DNA from: Sindora glabra
Taxonomy: Eukaryota > Streptophyta > Magnoliopsida > Fabales > Fabaceae
Length of the DNA: 64,000 nt
Direction of reading: 5' to 3'
NCBI GenBank assembly: GCA_020226215.1
Contig: CM035227.1
Span: forward strand, 28,337,866 to 28,401,865
Below are positions 11,634 to 22,560 of this stretch, piece by piece. Made by a program: the position numbers and the translations under genes. Positions within the stretch are counted from its first letter, which is position 1. Every line of letters begins with the position of its first letter. The notes under the pieces are model-generated. The model ran no database searches, was not told the origin of the DNA, and saw only the letters and a program-made list of their open reading frames with translations.

Positions 11634-14600
11634 TTACATTCTGTGCATACCAAGAGACTTTACATGTTCAATATATACATCTCTAGGTATTGGCTTAGTA
11701 AATGGATCTGCTATCATCTTTTGCGTAGAAATGTGTTGAACGGTGATCTCTTTTTGTGCTATGACATTTTTGATAAAATAATATTTTATATCAATGTACT
11801 TAGTATTGTTGTGGTACTTTGGATCCTTTGTATAGGCGATGGCTGCTTGACTATCATAATATATCAGGATGGGATCTAAGTTTTCTCCACAAATTCCCAA
11901 ATGTTCTAAAAATCTTTTTAGTCATATAGCCTCTTATACTGCTGTAGAACATGTTACGAACTCAGCTTCCATTATCGATAATGCAACGCATGTCTGCTTC
12001 TTGCTATACCATGATATTGCGCCATTGTTTAGCAAGAATGAGTATCCTGATATGGACTTTCGCTCATCCAGATCTCCTGCTCAATCTGCATCAGAATATC
12101 TGACTAAGCACAAATCTTTTCCTTGGTAGCATAATGCGTAATCAACTATGCCTTTTATATATCTCAGTATACGCTTGACAAGTTTCCAATACTTTTGTCT
12201 GGGGTTTGACTGGTATCTACTCACGAGTCCGACTGCATGACAAATATCCGGTCTGGTACACATCATTGCATACATAAGACTACTAACCACACTGGAATAA
12301 GGAATTCTTTCCATTGCTTTCTTTTCAAATTCATTCTGAGGGCACATGTCTTGACTCAATGGCTCACTCTTATTTACAGGGGTATCCATAGGTTTGTAGT
12401 CTTTCATGTTAAATTTCTCAAGAATTCTCCATAAATAAGTTTCTTGAAAAAGAGAAATCAATCTCTTAAAGCGATCCCTAATGATCTTAACTCCAAGGAT
12501 ATATTCTACCTCACCCATGTCTTTCATCTCAAAATTCAAGGATAGCCATTCTTTAATGACCATAATCGATTTCAGATTATTCCTAACCAAAAGTATGTCA
12601 TCCATGTAAAGGGATAATATCACTAGATTACCTTTATACCGCTTAATGTAAACACAATGGTCTTCCTCAATCATTTGAAAGTCAAATGAGGTTATCGCTC
12701 GATGAAACGTCAAATACCATTTCCTGGATGACTGTTTGAGTCCATAAATGGACCTTTGAAGTTTACAAACTTTCTTTTCTTCTCCTTTTTGTATGAAACC
12801 TACTGGTTGTTCCATATAGATTTCTTCATCCAGTTCTACATTGAGAAAAGCAATCTTTACATCCATTTGATGTAATTCTAAATCTAAATTTGCTACTATG
12901 GCTAGGAGCAATCTTATGGAATTGAAACGCACAACAGGTGAAAATGTATCCTCATAGTCTATACCTTCTTGTTGTGTATATCCTTTTGCAACTAATCGAA
13001 CTTTATATATTTCAATTGATCCATCTACTTTCCTTTTAATTTTGAGAACCCACTTGTTCCCAATTGCCTTTCAACCAGATGGTAGGTTAACTAGTTTCCA
13101 AACTTAATTAGTTGTCATTGAGTCTAATTCTTCCTCTATTACCTTCTTCCACTGTTCCTTAGTAGGGCAACTAAGAGCCTTTTGTATTGTTTTGGGCTTT
13201 TTTTCATCTTGAGGAGTAACCATAAGCGCTGATCCTTCAATTGAAAAGCATATTTTTGGTACAATTCCTCTTTTACTTTTTCCGTAGTGAGGTTCCCTGT
13301 GTTTTGTCATCTCCAAAAGTAGGGTTTTCTTTTACTCTCTCAGAACTCCCACTCGAAATAGTAAGTATTCTTTGAGACCTCCCACTCGGATAAGATGGAT
13401 AAGACTCGCTATTATCCATTTGATCTTACTGTTCATAAAATGACACAGTACGATCAATTTCACCTTTGCTAGGAAATTCATTTTCGAGAAATGTGGCATC
13501 TCTTGATTCAAGTTCCGTTACTGTTCCATCTTCATTTTCACCGATGAAAACATAACCCTTAGATAGATCTGAATATCTTATAAAAATACATTTCTTCCCT
13601 CTTGGACCTAATTTTCCATATCTGTGGGAAGTATCATGGACATACGCAGCAGACCCCCATGGTCTGAGTACACTTAAATTAGGCTGGCAATTTGTCCAGA
13701 GTTCATAAGGTTTGGATGTAACAGACTTTGAGGGCACACGGTTAAGTATGTAAGTAGCTGTTAATAAAGCATTTCCTCAATATAAAAATGGTATATTTGC
13801 TTACGCCATCATTGACTTAACCGTGTCTAGAAGAGTTTTATTTCTTCTTTCAGCTACTTCATTTTGTTGTAGATGTCAGGAATTGTTAATTGTCTTATTA
13901 TTCCCTTTTCTTCACAGAGCTCTTTGAATTGTTCCAATAAGTATTCACATCCACGGTCAGTTCTGAGCGCTTTGATTTTCTTATCCATTTAATTTTCAAC
14001 TTCACTCAAATAGCGTTTAAAGCATTCTAATGCTTCTGATTTGTGTGAAATCAAATAGATACGATCGAACTGTGAGTAATCATCAATAAAAGTAATGAAA
14101 TACCAAGCTTCGTGCCTTGCCCTCACACTTAAATGATCACATATGTCGGAATGAATTAGTTGTAATGGAGTTTTTGCCCTAATCCCTTTTCCGAATGATT
14201 TTCTAGTTGCTTTACCAACTAAACAATGTTCACACAAGGACATTTTCAATTTTGAAATTGATCCTAGCAAGCCTTCTTTTGCTAGTTTAATCATTCTATT
14301 TTGATTAATATGTCCTAATCTAGCATGCCAAATATCCATATCATCATTTAGATTGGAAGTAGAAGCAGTAAAGCAATCGTAAGCAAAATTATCAACTATA
14401 TCTAATATGACAAATCCATCGGAAATGAAACCAAAACCATAATATATATTGTTTTTAAAAATATCTGCAATATTGTCATGAAAATTGATTGAAAAACTAT
14501 ATTGAAGTAGGGAACTAATAGAAATTAAATTTCATCAAATATCAGGTACATGCAATACATCATGTAAAATTAAGGTCTTTCCTCCACGCAAATTCAATTT

Positions 14601-14819
14601 GCATGTCCCAATGCCTTTGATCTCAGTCTTTGTGTTGTTTCCAACATATAGCCACCTAGTATGACTTGATAGTCGACGATAATCCATATAGGATCCTCCA
14701 TCCTTGCTCACGTGGTCTGTGGCACCCGAATCCAAAATCCACAAAGGATGAGATTCTATTAGAAAAACAGTACTGGAAACATGTGAAAAATGTAAAATAT
14801 TAGTATCCAGTAATACCTT
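11634..14819 (-). pseudogene. copia element 1 pol remnant: protease, integrase, reverse transcriptase, RNase H
   Basis: Read on the minus strand, successive blocks show the aspartic protease motif WILDSGATDH (about 14744-14703), the integrase zinc-binding H-x4-H...C-x2-C and the core with IHSD and RTDRG-E segments (about 14339-13900), the RT with the YMDD box (about 12610), and an RNase H with EAEF and the closing FTKP segment near 11680. The frame is broken repeatedly: a TGA replaces the Trp of the conserved DADWAGD motif (about 12080), TAA and TGA fall at Gln and Trp codons just upstream of 11900, and there are stops and shifts across 13430-14000. No active enzyme can come from this copy. 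Confidence 0.9.
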
Positions 14820-15672
14820 GTTCTGCTCATTTTACTGAGTGCAATCTAGAGCAAAATTACCTATTCTTTGGCATGCATAACACTTAATCTTCTTTAGATC
14901 AAAGTTCTTTGAGCCATTTCTTTATTTCTTCTTTTTGAAGGTTTTCTTGCCTTTGGAATGGGGTCTAGTTTTTCTCTTCTGGAATTTCTTGCCTTTTTTG
15001 TATTTAGGCTTAGAATGTGAGGGTCTTGATCCCTTTGCTAGATAGGCTTGTCCGAAGGACCGATAAGCTTCCAAACGTTCATCCTCAAGTTCCAGATGTC
15101 GTGCCACATCATCAAATGTAACAATGCTCTCATTGTAAGTTAAGTTTACCTTCATGTGTTCCCAACTGGCAGGGAGTGATCTAATCACTGCTTGCACTTG
15201 CTGCTCATCAGAAAGTGCATGCCCCACTATTTTCAATTCACGAATCATGTTTGACATTTCTCTCAAATGTTGTTTTATCAGCGCATTAGGCCGAAGTTTG
15301 TAAGTGTCAAACTTAATTATGAGTCTTCTTAATTTGGAGGCTGAATTACCACCAAATTTCTCTTTCAGGGTTATCCACATTCCCTGAGCAGTTGAGTATT
15401 TTTCGTATCCACACATAAGGTCGTCCGTCATTACGCTCAAGAGTGTGATGCGAGCAATACTATTCTTCTTTTTTCAAACAGTATAAGCTTCAGGCATCTC
15501 TCCTATGCTGAGCAGAGTTCCCGTGTTCAGGCTCAATCATGACATAGTTTAGGGTTTCTAGAGCGTCTTGCTCTTCTAAAATGTAAGAAATTTTTCGATG
15601 CCAAATGTCCCAATTGTCCCCGTTTAACTTATAACCCTTGTTTAACTTAGCAATTATACTTTTGCTAGCCAT
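14820..15672 (-). pseudogene. copia element 1 gag remnant
   Basis: Starts at 15672 with MASKSIIAKLNKG, followed by a copia Gag (UBN2-type) region rich in DEQQVQAVIRSLP-like sequence and a basic Lys-rich tail near 14930. It is broken by a frameshift/stop near 15490-15440 and stops after the Lys tail. The nucleocapsid zinc knuckle at about 14890-14845 reads C-x2-C-x4-N-x4-C, with Asn where the zinc-binding His should be. Gag would form the virus-like particle and bind element RNA; this copy cannot. Confidence 0.88.
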
Positions 15673-16093
15673 TCTGTTGAATCACAATTCATGAACATTT
15701 CCTATGAGTATACAATGTCTTTTGTTTACATGGTTCTCGTATAGGACAATGATGATACTACTTAATTCATGATCGAGAGTTTACGTTTGTCATACCCCTA
15801 TCGCATGTGTGTCTAAATACTATCATTATTTCCTAACGAGATCGTACTCATGTAAATGTTATATCGCTCTCAGGGCAACATAACCTAAGAGCTCCCACTC
15901 AAACATAGAATTTCATAAGATATACACATTTGAAATGAAGATGATAAACATGTATTAATTGATAACTTAGTTCAAACAAAACAAAATAAGTTCAGGAAGC
16001 TAATTCAAACAATAGAAACTATAAAAAAAACTTGCAACAACAAAATATAAAAAAAATTACAAATTCAATACTTAAAGTTTCTAGACAAGCTTC
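15673..16093 (-). other. copia element 1, spacer between leader ORF and gag
   Basis: About 420 bases without a usable frame. Confidence 0.5.
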
Positions 16094-16693
16094 CTACTCG
16101 GAACTTAGGTTCTTCATTTCTTCAAAAGTGTTAAAAAGTTTGGGTGGAGTTCTGGAGTGCGCTGGTCCAAAATAGTGTGAGTTTATGCCTTTGAGTGGAC
16201 TTTTCAAATGCAATCCTTTTTCTAGAGTGTTGTGACCAACTCGTCGTGCACTTTTCATATTTGGGAATTGTGAAAGAAGGATCGACCTACTCCAATTATT
16301 TTTAAATTGTCGAAGTTCTTGCATTCTTAATTCCTCCAAACACTTTTCAAGATCCATGTGTCTTGTGACTCCGATTTTGTTGTCCTTACATAGCCAAATG
16401 GTCTTCTTGATTGGTTTCCAAAAATTGTCATTCGGAATCTCGGTCAACATGTAATGAACCCAAAGATAATTTGGGAATACTTTTCCTCTTCATTTGAGGT
16501 CTATTTTCAAGTTTCTTACTTCTTCCAAATAAGCATTAATAAAGTGTAAGGTATTTTTGTTTCTTTCGTACAGTTGGTGAAGCATGGCGCTTAGGTCTTT
16601 TGGTGTGTTCACCTAATCAGATTCTCTTGGTTCCTCTCCAAAGTTCTCCACAAACCCATACGGGTCGTACTTTTCCAAGAACCATTGTTCCAT
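16094..16693 (-). pseudogene. extra leader ORF of copia element 1, function unknown
   Basis: A continuous frame of 199 codons plus stop in the element's sense direction, between primer site and gag, starting at ATG 16693. It is interrupted only by TAG at codon 27 (16615-16613) and TGA at codon 68 (16492-16490). Both could come from single C-to-T changes (CAG to TAG, CGA to TGA), and no indel breaks the frame. The product would be hydrophilic, rich in Lys, Arg, Glu and Asn, with Trp-containing segments (EQWFLEKYDPYGF; NDNFWKPIKKTIWL) and no zinc knuckle, protease or membrane span. I recognise no family. It could be a captured host fragment or a lineage-specific accessory protein. That the frame survived except for transition stops argues that it coded for protein when the element was active. 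Confidence 0.6.
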
Positions 16694-17720
16694 GACCTAA
16701 AAAAAAATTTTTAAGTCAAAAAATATGTCAATTTTACCACTTTTTCAACATAAATAGTGTCACAAAAAATTTCAAAAATTCCAGAAAAATTACCACTACA
16801 TAGATCTCAATTTTAAAAATTTTAGAGACAAACGGAGGCTAAAAAGACCACCGCACACGCCTTCACGCGCTGCCACGCGTGAAAATTCAGTAAAAATTGA
16901 AAATTTTTTTGCAAAACCACGTGCACAGCTGGCGCATGCAGTCCATGCATCGTCGTGCGTGGCAGTTCTAGCCACCGAAAAATATTAGAAAGTACAATTT
17001 TTTATTCTCTATGCGTTGGTATGTGACACATGGCAAAATTACGTAGCGATGGGCCCCACTCGCCATTCCCGATAGTGAGGAAAGGAGAGAGATTTTTTTT
17101 TTAGTTTTTGTGAAACAACGTGTCGTTTACTCGTTTGTTAAAATGACGTGTCATTTATCGAAAGCCTAAATCGATGTATTGTTTACGTCGTCTTCAACCT
17201 CCAGCGGGTCAAACTAGGTTGATCAGACCTGGTTCACAGACCCAATTGACCCAAAAATTTCAAATGACCATAACTTTTGATTCGGAGATCCGATTTAAGT
17301 GATTTAAAAGCCTACGGACTCAGAATTTCATCCTTTATCATTTTAGGGTAATTTTATGGCCTAAAAAATTAATTTTTCAAGGGACCCAGTATTTGAAAAA
17401 TAACAAATTTTATGGCAATTTAGGTGTTCTGGTTGTTCTCTAATGTTTAGGGATATTTTATGAAAGTTTTATGGGTATTCATTACTATGAAATTCATCCC
17501 TAATAGTATCATTCCAGAAATAATAGAATTATACAACTAAACAAAAAATTCATATCTATGGCCAAAATTATTTCATCAGAAGAATTAAAATTAGTAAACA
17601 TGTTTTTAGGCCGAAATTAAAAAATATTTAACTTAGAATATTTCATACATTCATCTAACTCAGAGCATCTCATACAATTCATCAAATATATGGGGAAATA
17701 CAGACATCAATTTTTAACCT
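16694..17720 (-). other. copia element 1, 5' leader
   Basis: About 1 kb between primer site and leader ORF, with no open frame. It is more GC-rich around 16850-17250 than the surroundings. Confidence 0.6.
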
Positions 17721-17733
17721 ACCTTTGATACCA
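17721..17733 (-). promoter_or_regulatory. copia element 1 primer binding site
   Basis: On the minus strand tggtatcaaaggt begins one base after the 5' LTR. The plant initiator tRNA-Met site typical of Ty1/copia elements is TGGTATCAGAGC, so the match is close with a changed centre. Confidence 0.8.
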
Positions 17734-17734
17734 A

Positions 17735-18159
17735 TGTTAGAAAAAAAATTCATACGAAGAATTTTAATGCGGATTACTTACTTGATTCGTAAATGATGCT
17801 GATTTCCACTGTTGATGCACTGGTTCACACGGTATACAGGAATCACAATGAACTCTTTACTTGATTTTCATGATGATTATACCCACCACCCAAATCACAG
17901 TCTTACAGAGAACACAAAGAGAGAGAGAGAGAGTATATTTTCTAAAAACTAAACTCTGCAATTTTTTTCCCTCTCCTGATATGACTTCTAACTACACTAG
18001 CAGTTGTTGTCCATTTTTAAAAATGGGAGGGAGGTGGTTATCAAAATAACCACCTCCAAAAATTGAATTTAATCAAAAATAAATTAAATAAAAAATATTT
18101 TCTTTATATATAAGATGTGGGTCCCCCATTATGGGTGTACCCCACATCTATATTTTACA
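17735..18159 (-). repeat. copia element 1, 5' LTR
   Basis: 425 bp, TG...CA, partner of 10086-10538. The target duplication ATATA follows at 18160-18164. Confidence 0.93.
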
Positions 18160-18257
18160 ATATAAATATAAAAAATTTAAAAATTTAATTTTGAATTTCA
18201 ATTTCAGCAATTATGCAATTTTTGTGCATAATAATTGACTTGCTTTTCTCTCTGTAA

Positions 18258-19458
18258 GCCTGCGTTTGGAACAGCAGAAGTAGGGGGAAAGAAGTGGGGA
18301 GGAAGAAGTTGGGGGTAGGTGAAGTGAACTTCGCCCGTTTGGAACCGGGAGAGAAGTTGGAGAGAAGAGAAATTCGGGGCTAAAAAGGACAGTGGGTCCC
18401 ACCAGCAAACTTCTCTCCAAAAGTGGAGAGAAGTCAAGAGAAATTGGGGCAAAAATTCTGCTTTTCCACGCGTTACCCTGTCTTCTGCTGCCCATCTTTG
18501 TTCTTTCTTTTTGCATTACACATTCGGATTGTCCAAAAGGCGAATGTGGTCTCCAGACGGCCGAACTCCATCAGAGCTCGTCTTCATCGTCCGCATGCCG
18601 CATTAGGATCTGCAGCTTCTTTCTCTCCTGCCGCTACGACAATATTGAAGAGGTAGGTTTTTATATGTTGTGCTCTCTCAGTTTTTGTCTCTGCTATTGT
18701 TCTGTTCTCCATGGCCTTCGATCTGGAGATTTTCGGTTGTGGGGAAGAAGAAGGCGCTGTTGCTGAGAGGAAATGCCGACGACGAAGTTGGGATCGATAG
18801 TCGCCAGTTATTATAAATTTCAAATTTATAAGAAAAATTATATAATTATAAAAAATTAATTATTACTACATCTTATTTTTAATTTATTTTAAATGAAAAA
18901 TTTTCTTATATAGGTATTAAAAGAGTAAATAAGAATTATTTGATATAGTTTTAAAAGAATAAGATTAATTTAAAAAATTATATAAATTTTTAAATAAGTA
19001 TACAAATTTTTATATAATTACTTGAATATGTATTTGTATTCTATCATTTTGATAATTAGATTAAGATATTTTATTAAAATTGAACTTATTATTAATTTAT
19101 CATTTGTTTATAACTATTAAATTAAAATCTGTTAATTATTAGATTTATTGTTAATATAGTATTTAATTTAATAATTAAAATTATATTTTTTAAGAATACA
19201 AAATTTAAAGTATACACTTGAGTTCATATATTATGTAAGGGTACAAAAGTCATTTTACAAAAATATAACTTCTTTCTTTCCTAACTTTTTACTTTCCAAA
19301 CAAAAGAAATTACTTCTCTCCTAATTTCTTTCTCTTCCCACTTCTCCCTTTCCAAACAATACAAAAGAAATACTTCTTTTCTCCCACTTTTCTCTCTCCC
19401 AACTTCTTTCTCTCCTAACTTCTTTCTCCTCCCACTTCTCTCCCATCCAAACAAAGGC
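18258..19458. mobile_element. PIF/Harbinger-type non-autonomous element
   Basis: Ends are inverted: gcctgcgtttggaacag at 18258 against gcctttgtttggatggg (reverse complement of 19442-19458). Both sides carry the trinucleotide TAA (18255-18257 and 19459-19461), as expected of a PIF/Harbinger target duplication. Sub-terminal purine-rich motifs such as gagagaagt repeat many times near the left end, with their complements near the right end. The left half (about 18260-18800) is clearly GC-richer and the right half (18800-19250) very AT-rich, so it may carry captured DNA. No transposase. Short open frames at 18200-18820 on both strands look like chance. It ends 90 bp before the APX6 start codon. 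Confidence 0.7.
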
Positions 19459-19548
19459 TAAATCCGGCCAATATAGATTAATCCCAAACGGTCGAAAAAC
19501 GATCTATAGAGCAAAAACGGCCATCATCCTGCACCGTCCGTTGAAGAT

Positions 19549-22500
19549 ATGACTCCATATCTCGTCCCCAACCACTCCCTCTTTTGCTCAACACCTCCCA
19601 CCCCCTCCTCCTACCCTCCTTCAGAAACCAAATTTCCCGCCAAATCACAACGGTCGTCTTTCTCAACGGTCAAATTTCCCTCGTTCAAGCCCACTCAATG
19701 CGCTTCAGGTATGTGCCCTCTGTGCCACTGTCGGTGTAAGTTCTCAGCTTTCGTGTGCGCGTCTGTTGTATATGTTGCGTTAATAATGGCAGAATCACAG
19801 GTCAAGCTGCGATAGCTGCGTCAACCAGCACAAGAAGAGGGCTATTATTTGTAGCCACAGTGCCATGTCTTCTTGCGCTAACTCAAGGTCTTGGACTTGG
19901 GGCAAACGCTGTGGAGTAAGTCGAGCTAATTTATTCGTTTTTCTAGGCTTCAATTTAGGGAAGTGATATACACACTTAGGTTGGCACACTCATATGTGCA
20001 CTTGTAGAATCTGAACAGGACAGTGGGTAAGTTAAATTCTGGAAAACGAGATATATGTACCATGTAGATTAGTATGTAAGTTGAATGACAATGGTGGGCC
20101 TGTTTTCATTTATCCCAAATTGAAGGCTAGGTACAAAGCAATATGAGCTTGTAAAAGATGAGGTGAGGAAAGTATTGTCCAAGGGAAAGGCGGCTGGCGT
20201 GCTTCGTCTGGTTTTCCATGATGCTGGAACCTTTGATATGCAGGATAATACAGGTATTCCTCAGTTTTATCCCTTTTTTTTTCCAACCAAAAGCATAATA
20301 TTTTGACGGCTTAGGTCATGATTAGATGCTAATTTCTCTGTTTTATAATTTGTTAAATTACTTTCATGAAGAAATGGTGTGGTTAGAAATTTGTAAGCAT
20401 TTTTTTTTTTTTTTGGTAATTAAAAATGGTAGGAAGAAGAGGTTCCTCAATTCTATTAGGCAGGTACTGCTCCCGGCATGCCATTGGTAACAAATGAATT
20501 TGTAAGCCTTTTGGTAACAAATGAATCTGTAATAATTATATAACAGGTATAATTTCTTCCTTGTTCTGTGGCATATAACTTTTCTCGCCTTACTTTGATC
20601 AGATTCCCAATTTATATTTCGCATTGTTGACATTATTTCAGGTGGCATGAATGGTTCTATAGTTTATGAGCTTGAAAGACCTGAAAATGCTGGCCTAAAA
20701 AAATCTATAAAGGCATGCTCTGTCTCTCTTTCCTCCTCCCCACCTTTCTCTTCCCTCTTTATTATCCCAACAATTTCTATTGCCTAATTTGCAGTGCTAC
20801 AACAGTCTTGAATGTTCCCTACCAGTTAATGACTTGACAGATATATTCTATAGGTTCTGGAGAAAGCAAAGAGTGAAATTGATGCTATACAACCAGGTTA
20901 GTTGTTTTCTCTGGTATGGTTGTAAATATGTCTCATTAGTAAGAGTTTCTATGGTCTAGGCTGATATGGTTTTGTTTTTGATTTATTAGTATCCTGGGCG
21001 GACATTATAGCCTTGGCTGGAGCTGAAGCAGTTGCAGTATGTGGAGGTCCAACTATCCAAGTTTCACTGGGCAGACTAGATTCACTGTAAGATACTGATT
21101 ATCTATGTAGTAATTAGTATATACAACTTGACATATTACGAGTGTCATACAACTTAATATATGATTGGGTATTTTTTAATAGAAGTTCCTGTTCATGTGG
21201 GATTTAACTCATGATAGGGTAAGTGTGCCCTTGTGCTATAAGATATATTTATTTACCATAATTTTTCCTGCATAGAGAGCCTGACCCTGAAGGGAAACTT
21301 CCTCAAGAATCTCTTGATGCTTCTGGTTTGAAGAAATGTTTTCAGGGAAAAGGCTTTTCGTAAGTATGACAAAATTTCCTTTTTAATTTGCATTTTCCAT
21401 GCTTGATGTTGATTTTTGTTGCCTTTGATCTCCATTTCATTATGATTCTACAGCAAAAATTATAGCCGTTTGCAACTAATCTTGATATTGTGCATTAAGT
21501 AACAGACTAATCAAAGCACAATGTTAATTGTTTGTGACCAGCATGAAACACTTAGCCCATGTTTGGAACTGGCAAAAAATTAATATTCGTTTCATTTACT
21601 GATAAAATCATGTCAAAGAGTTTGGATTTTAGTTTATTGTTGTTACTCATAAACTAAAGTAATGAGGCCAATAATATGATGATGAGTAATTGAAAAGTCA
21701 TTATGATATGTGAAGTACATTTCTGGCATTCTTTGCCTGAACTGATATTGTATATGTAGTGTTGATCATGGTGTTGTTCTTCTTTTACAGAACACAGGAA
21801 CTTGTTGCTTTATCTGGAGCCCACACTCTTGGAAGTAAAGGTTTTGGAAGCCCAGTTTCTTTCGACAATGCATATTATGAAGTTCTCTTGAAGAAGCCAT
21901 GGACGTCGGGTAAATTGTTTACTTCCATTAAAAGGAAGTGTTAATACTGGATTTGAGTTCGTTGATATCAGTTGGTTACTGTACAAGATTGATGTGCTCA
22001 TTTTTCTGATATGCCTAATTATTATTGTCATCCTTTCTCTAATTCTTATTGTTCGAACATCTGTTGGGTTTCTTTTTATACAGGTGGTATGTCAAGTATG
22101 GTTGGCCTTCCTTCAGATCATGCACTTGTTGAGGACGATGAGTGCTTAAGGTCAATTGTTTTTCAACTATCTCCAAAGGCTAAAGCTTTTCCTAATATGA
22201 TTTATTTTGTTCTTATTAAGTTGTTGTTAGGCGCCAAAATTACACTATAAACAAATAGTAGATCCACTAAAAACAAGCTAATAAAGCTAATCATATGAAA
22301 TATTTTGACAAGATAAATATTGGTGATAGAATCTTCTTTTCCCTTTCGAATTATGAATGAAAAATACAATGGAACGTGATAATGAAAGTTTTCGTTAATT
22401 GTCTGTATATTTTAATGGGTGCATTGATCCAATTGGGTACTTCACTTTATGGCACAGATGGATTAGAAAATACGCAGACAATGAGAATATGTTCTTTGAA

Positions 22501-22560
22501 GATTTCAAGAATGCTTATGTCAAGCTGGTCAATTCTGGGGTGAGATGGAACAACTCATAA
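19549..22560 (+). CDS. APX6: ascorbate peroxidase-related heme peroxidase, plastid-targeted (APX6/APX-R)
   Basis: Class I heme peroxidase of the APX-R branch, proposed to remove H2O2 in plastids; ability to use ascorbate is doubtful for this branch. Ten exons join in frame to 328 aa: 19549-19708, 19801-19915, 20126-20253, 20642-20712, 20854-20896, 20990-21086, 21276-21359, 21791-21909, 22084-22150, 22458-22560. All splice sites are GT-AG except intron 4, which starts GC (aag/gcatgc). The distal site is R119-L-V-F-H123, with Phe where classical APX has Trp; the proximal His is H244 in LSGAHTLG. The Arg-containing segment after the proximal His that binds ascorbate in classical APX is shortened. 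Residues 1-60 are Ser/Thr/Pro-rich like a transit peptide, followed by Arg65-Arg66, a hydrophobic stretch and A-N-A at 88-90, like a lumen signal. The start is the first ATG of the frame. Harbinger element lies 90 bp upstream. Family call is firm. Confidence 0.95.

Larger units (their letters stand above)
10086..18159 (-). mobile_element. complete but dead Ty1/copia LTR retrotransposon (element 1)
   Basis: An 8,074-bp element bounded by LTRs that start TG and end CA, and flanked by a 5-bp target duplication ATATA (10081-10085 and 18160-18164). Read on the minus strand the order is 5' LTR, primer site, about 1 kb leader, an extra open frame, gag, protease, integrase, reverse transcriptase, RNase H, about 1.1 kb 3' non-coding and 3' LTR. 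Protease-integrase-RT-RNase H is the Ty1/copia order. By eye the two LTRs differ at about two dozen of some 390 alignable positions, mostly transitions, plus microsatellite differences, so the insertion is moderately old. Stops and frameshifts in every coding part mean it is not autonomous. Confidence 0.95.

Noticed and set aside
18204..18823. Overlapping frames on both strands of 77-124 codons
   Set aside because: They lie in the GC-rich arm of a transposable element, overlap each other and resemble no protein family I know.
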